DNA from: JAQBQQ01 sp964633955
Lineage (GTDB): Bacteria; Patescibacteriota; Gracilibacteria; Peribacterales; Peribacteraceae
DNA: 22,025 bases
NCBI GenBank assembly: GCA_964633955.1
Contig: CAZWIA010000016.1
Location: 1 to 22,025, forward strand
Direction of reading: 5' to 3'
Shown here: positions 21,355 to 22,025 of the stretch, piece after piece
How the letters are laid out: the number at the start of each line of letters is the position of its first letter
Position numbering within the stretch: the stretch's first letter is position 1
Translations under genes and position numbers: made by a program
Notes under the pieces: model-generated
The model's input: the letters and a program-made list of their open reading frames with translations, nothing else
What the model was told of the DNA's origin: nothing
Database searches by the model: none

Positions 21355-21750
21355 ATGCGCCGCCTTGCCGCCACACTCCTCTCCCTCTGCCTGCTCCTCA
21401 CCGCCGCCCCGGCGCTGGCCAAATCCAAACGGCGTATGGACGAGCAGCACGCCCGCGCGGCGGCCCTCATCAAGCAAGCCTGGGAAACGCGGGCCAGGTT
21501 TGTGCGGCAGGGCGTGAAACCCCTGAGCGACCGGGCCCGGGAGGACCAGCGCCGCCGGGAGCAGCAGTTCATCCAGGCCGCCCTCCGGAACGAGTGCAAG
21601 GACAAAGGCGCGGAGACCACCCTCTGCCTGGACGCCGTCCGCGCCCGCCTGCGAGGAATGAAGCCGGTAAGCAGCTCCGCCTCCAGCGCCAGTTCCGTGA
21701 GCTCTCCGGGGAGCAGCTCGTCTGGCGGGAGCAGCCAGCCCGGAAACTAG
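21355..21750 (+). CDS. Small secreted protein with Ser-rich tail
   Basis: No family is recognised. The 131-residue product begins with a classic Sec signal peptide: MRRL, a hydrophobic LAATLLSLCLLL core and the cleavage context TAAPALA before KSKRR (cut expected after residue 22). The mature part is a short, charged, helical domain (about 27-102) with two cysteines in NECKDKGAETTLCLD that could form a disulfide, followed by a low-complexity tail of Ser, Gly and Pro to the end. The frame extends upstream to 21145, but ATG 21355 places the signal peptide correctly and follows a CCCCTCCCCCC tract. TAGCAT at 21324-21329 may be the -10. Its coding sequence ends 93 bp before the tRNA genes. Confidence 0.85.
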   Translation: MRRLAATLLSLCLLLTAAPALAKSKRRMDEQHARAAALIKQAWETRARFVRQGVKPLSDRAREDQRRREQQFIQAALRNECKDKGAETTLCLDAVRARLRGMKPVSSSASSASSVSSPGSSSSGGSSQPGN

Positions 21751-21763
21751 CCCTGGCGCAGGA

Positions 21764-21792
21764 TTGACGCGTTTGGCGGGGACCCCTACTCT
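21764..21792 (+). promoter_or_regulatory. Promoter of the tandem tRNA-Ile genes
   Basis: TTGACG (21764-21769) and TACTCT (21787-21792) are separated by exactly 17 nt and lie about 51 nt upstream of the first tRNA. This is the best two-hexamer promoter seen in the window. Confidence 0.55.
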
Positions 21793-21843
21793 CTGCGTGC
21801 CAACGGCTCCGGTTTAGGCTGCAGATACGGGAATTCACAATCC

Positions 21844-21920
21844 GGGCGATTAGCTCAGCTGGTTAGAGCGCGACACTGATAATGTCGAGGTCGGAGGTTC
21901 AAGTCCCCCATCGCCCACCA
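21844..21920 (+). tRNA. tRNA-Ile (anticodon GAT), CCA encoded
   Basis: Acceptor GGGCGAT/ATCGCCC, D-stem GCTC/GAGC, anticodon stem CGACA/TGTCG with loop CTGATAA (anticodon GAT, reads AUC/AUU), T-arm GGAGG-TTCAAGT-CCCCC. The middle T-stem pair is A against C, a mismatch. CCA is encoded at 21918-21920. It stands outside any rRNA operon within the window. Confidence 0.96.
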
Positions 21921-21947
21921 TGTATCATTCCCATCGCAACTCCCTTG

Positions 21948-22024
21948 GGGCCAGTAGCTCAGTTGGTTAGAGCTCCGGACTTATAAACCGGCGGTCGGTG
22001 GTTCAAATCCCCCCTGGCCCACCA
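21948..22024 (+). tRNA. tRNA-Ile (anticodon TAT), CCA encoded
   Basis: Acceptor GGGCCAG/CTGGCCC, D-stem GCTC/GAGC, anticodon stem CCGGA/ACCGG with loop CTTATAA and anticodon TAT at 21982-21984 (would read AUA), T-arm GGTGG-TTCAAAT-CCCCC. Two mismatches are visible: A against A at the base of the anticodon loop and T against C in the middle of the T-stem. CCA is encoded at 22022-22024. It lies 27 bp after tRNA-Ile(GAT). Most bacteria read AUA with a CAT tRNA modified by TilS; a genomic TAT anticodon is uncommon. Confidence 0.92.
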
Positions 22025-22025
22025 T

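Noticed and set aside
91..21750. UGA recoding as glycine, as in Gracilibacteria
   Set aside because: dnaA, rseP, comF, ftsZ, truB, dut and pyk all end naturally at TGA at family-typical lengths.

Overview
The window is a GC-rich bacterial scaffold segment with compact genes, standard-code stops (TGA is used freely as stop), almost no Shine-Dalgarno sequences, and a mix of universal housekeeping genes and unrecognised membrane, coiled-coil and secreted proteins. This fits the Candidate Phyla Radiation (Patescibacteria), perhaps a Peregrinibacteria/Peribacteria-like lineage. That placement is inferred from gene style; no rRNA is present to confirm it.

Layout. 1-3473 (minus): a 13-copy GACCACT array, dnaA, a RseP-type site-2 protease overlapping dnaA, a long perfect palindrome, and a ComF-family phosphoribosyltransferase. 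3716-5029 (plus): a polytopic GT-C type glycosyltransferase. 5089-5165 (minus): tRNA-Val. 5379-9632 (plus): a small membrane protein translationally coupled to a 1,080-residue coiled-coil protein of unknown function, then dUTPase. 9807-12561 (plus): pyruvate kinase and enolase, ending in a clear terminator. 12749-15284 (minus): ftsA-ftsZ with its own terminator. 15716-16672 (minus): a stand-alone Pol I-type 5'-3' exonuclease. 16906-17973 (plus): an orphan fragment resembling the C-terminal half of glycogen synthase, then a GNAT acetyltransferase with a broken frame. 18065-19630 (minus): tRNA-Lys, a frameshifted NUDIX hydrolase and truB. 19830-20384 (plus): an unrecognised membrane protein. 20568-20667: a 100-N scaffold gap. 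20704-21750: a two-domain PRC-barrel protein divergent from a small secreted protein. 21844-22024: two tandem isoleucine tRNAs, with anticodons GAT and, unusually, TAT.

Three sequence-level patterns run across the genes. First, most spacers hold short degenerate arrays with 7-bp period; each locus has its own heptamer, arrays often start at the TGA stop of the upstream gene, and several have facing inverted halves. One lies at the window edge and another at the scaffold gap. Second, translation starts fall mainly into two non-SD classes: genes with a TAnnnT-like -10 hexamer only 6-8 nt before the start codon (apparently leaderless), and genes with a C/T-rich tract directly before ATG. Third, two genes (GNAT, NUDIX) are each broken by what looks like one missing base in a C/G run, so assembly error is a serious possibility.

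Together the recognisable genes cover replication initiation, envelope proteolysis, nucleotide hygiene, lower glycolysis, division and tRNA modification. The most promising unknowns are the membrane/coiled-coil pair at 5379-9175, the heptamer arrays, and the tRNA-Ile(TAT), which would replace the usual lysidine route for reading AUA.
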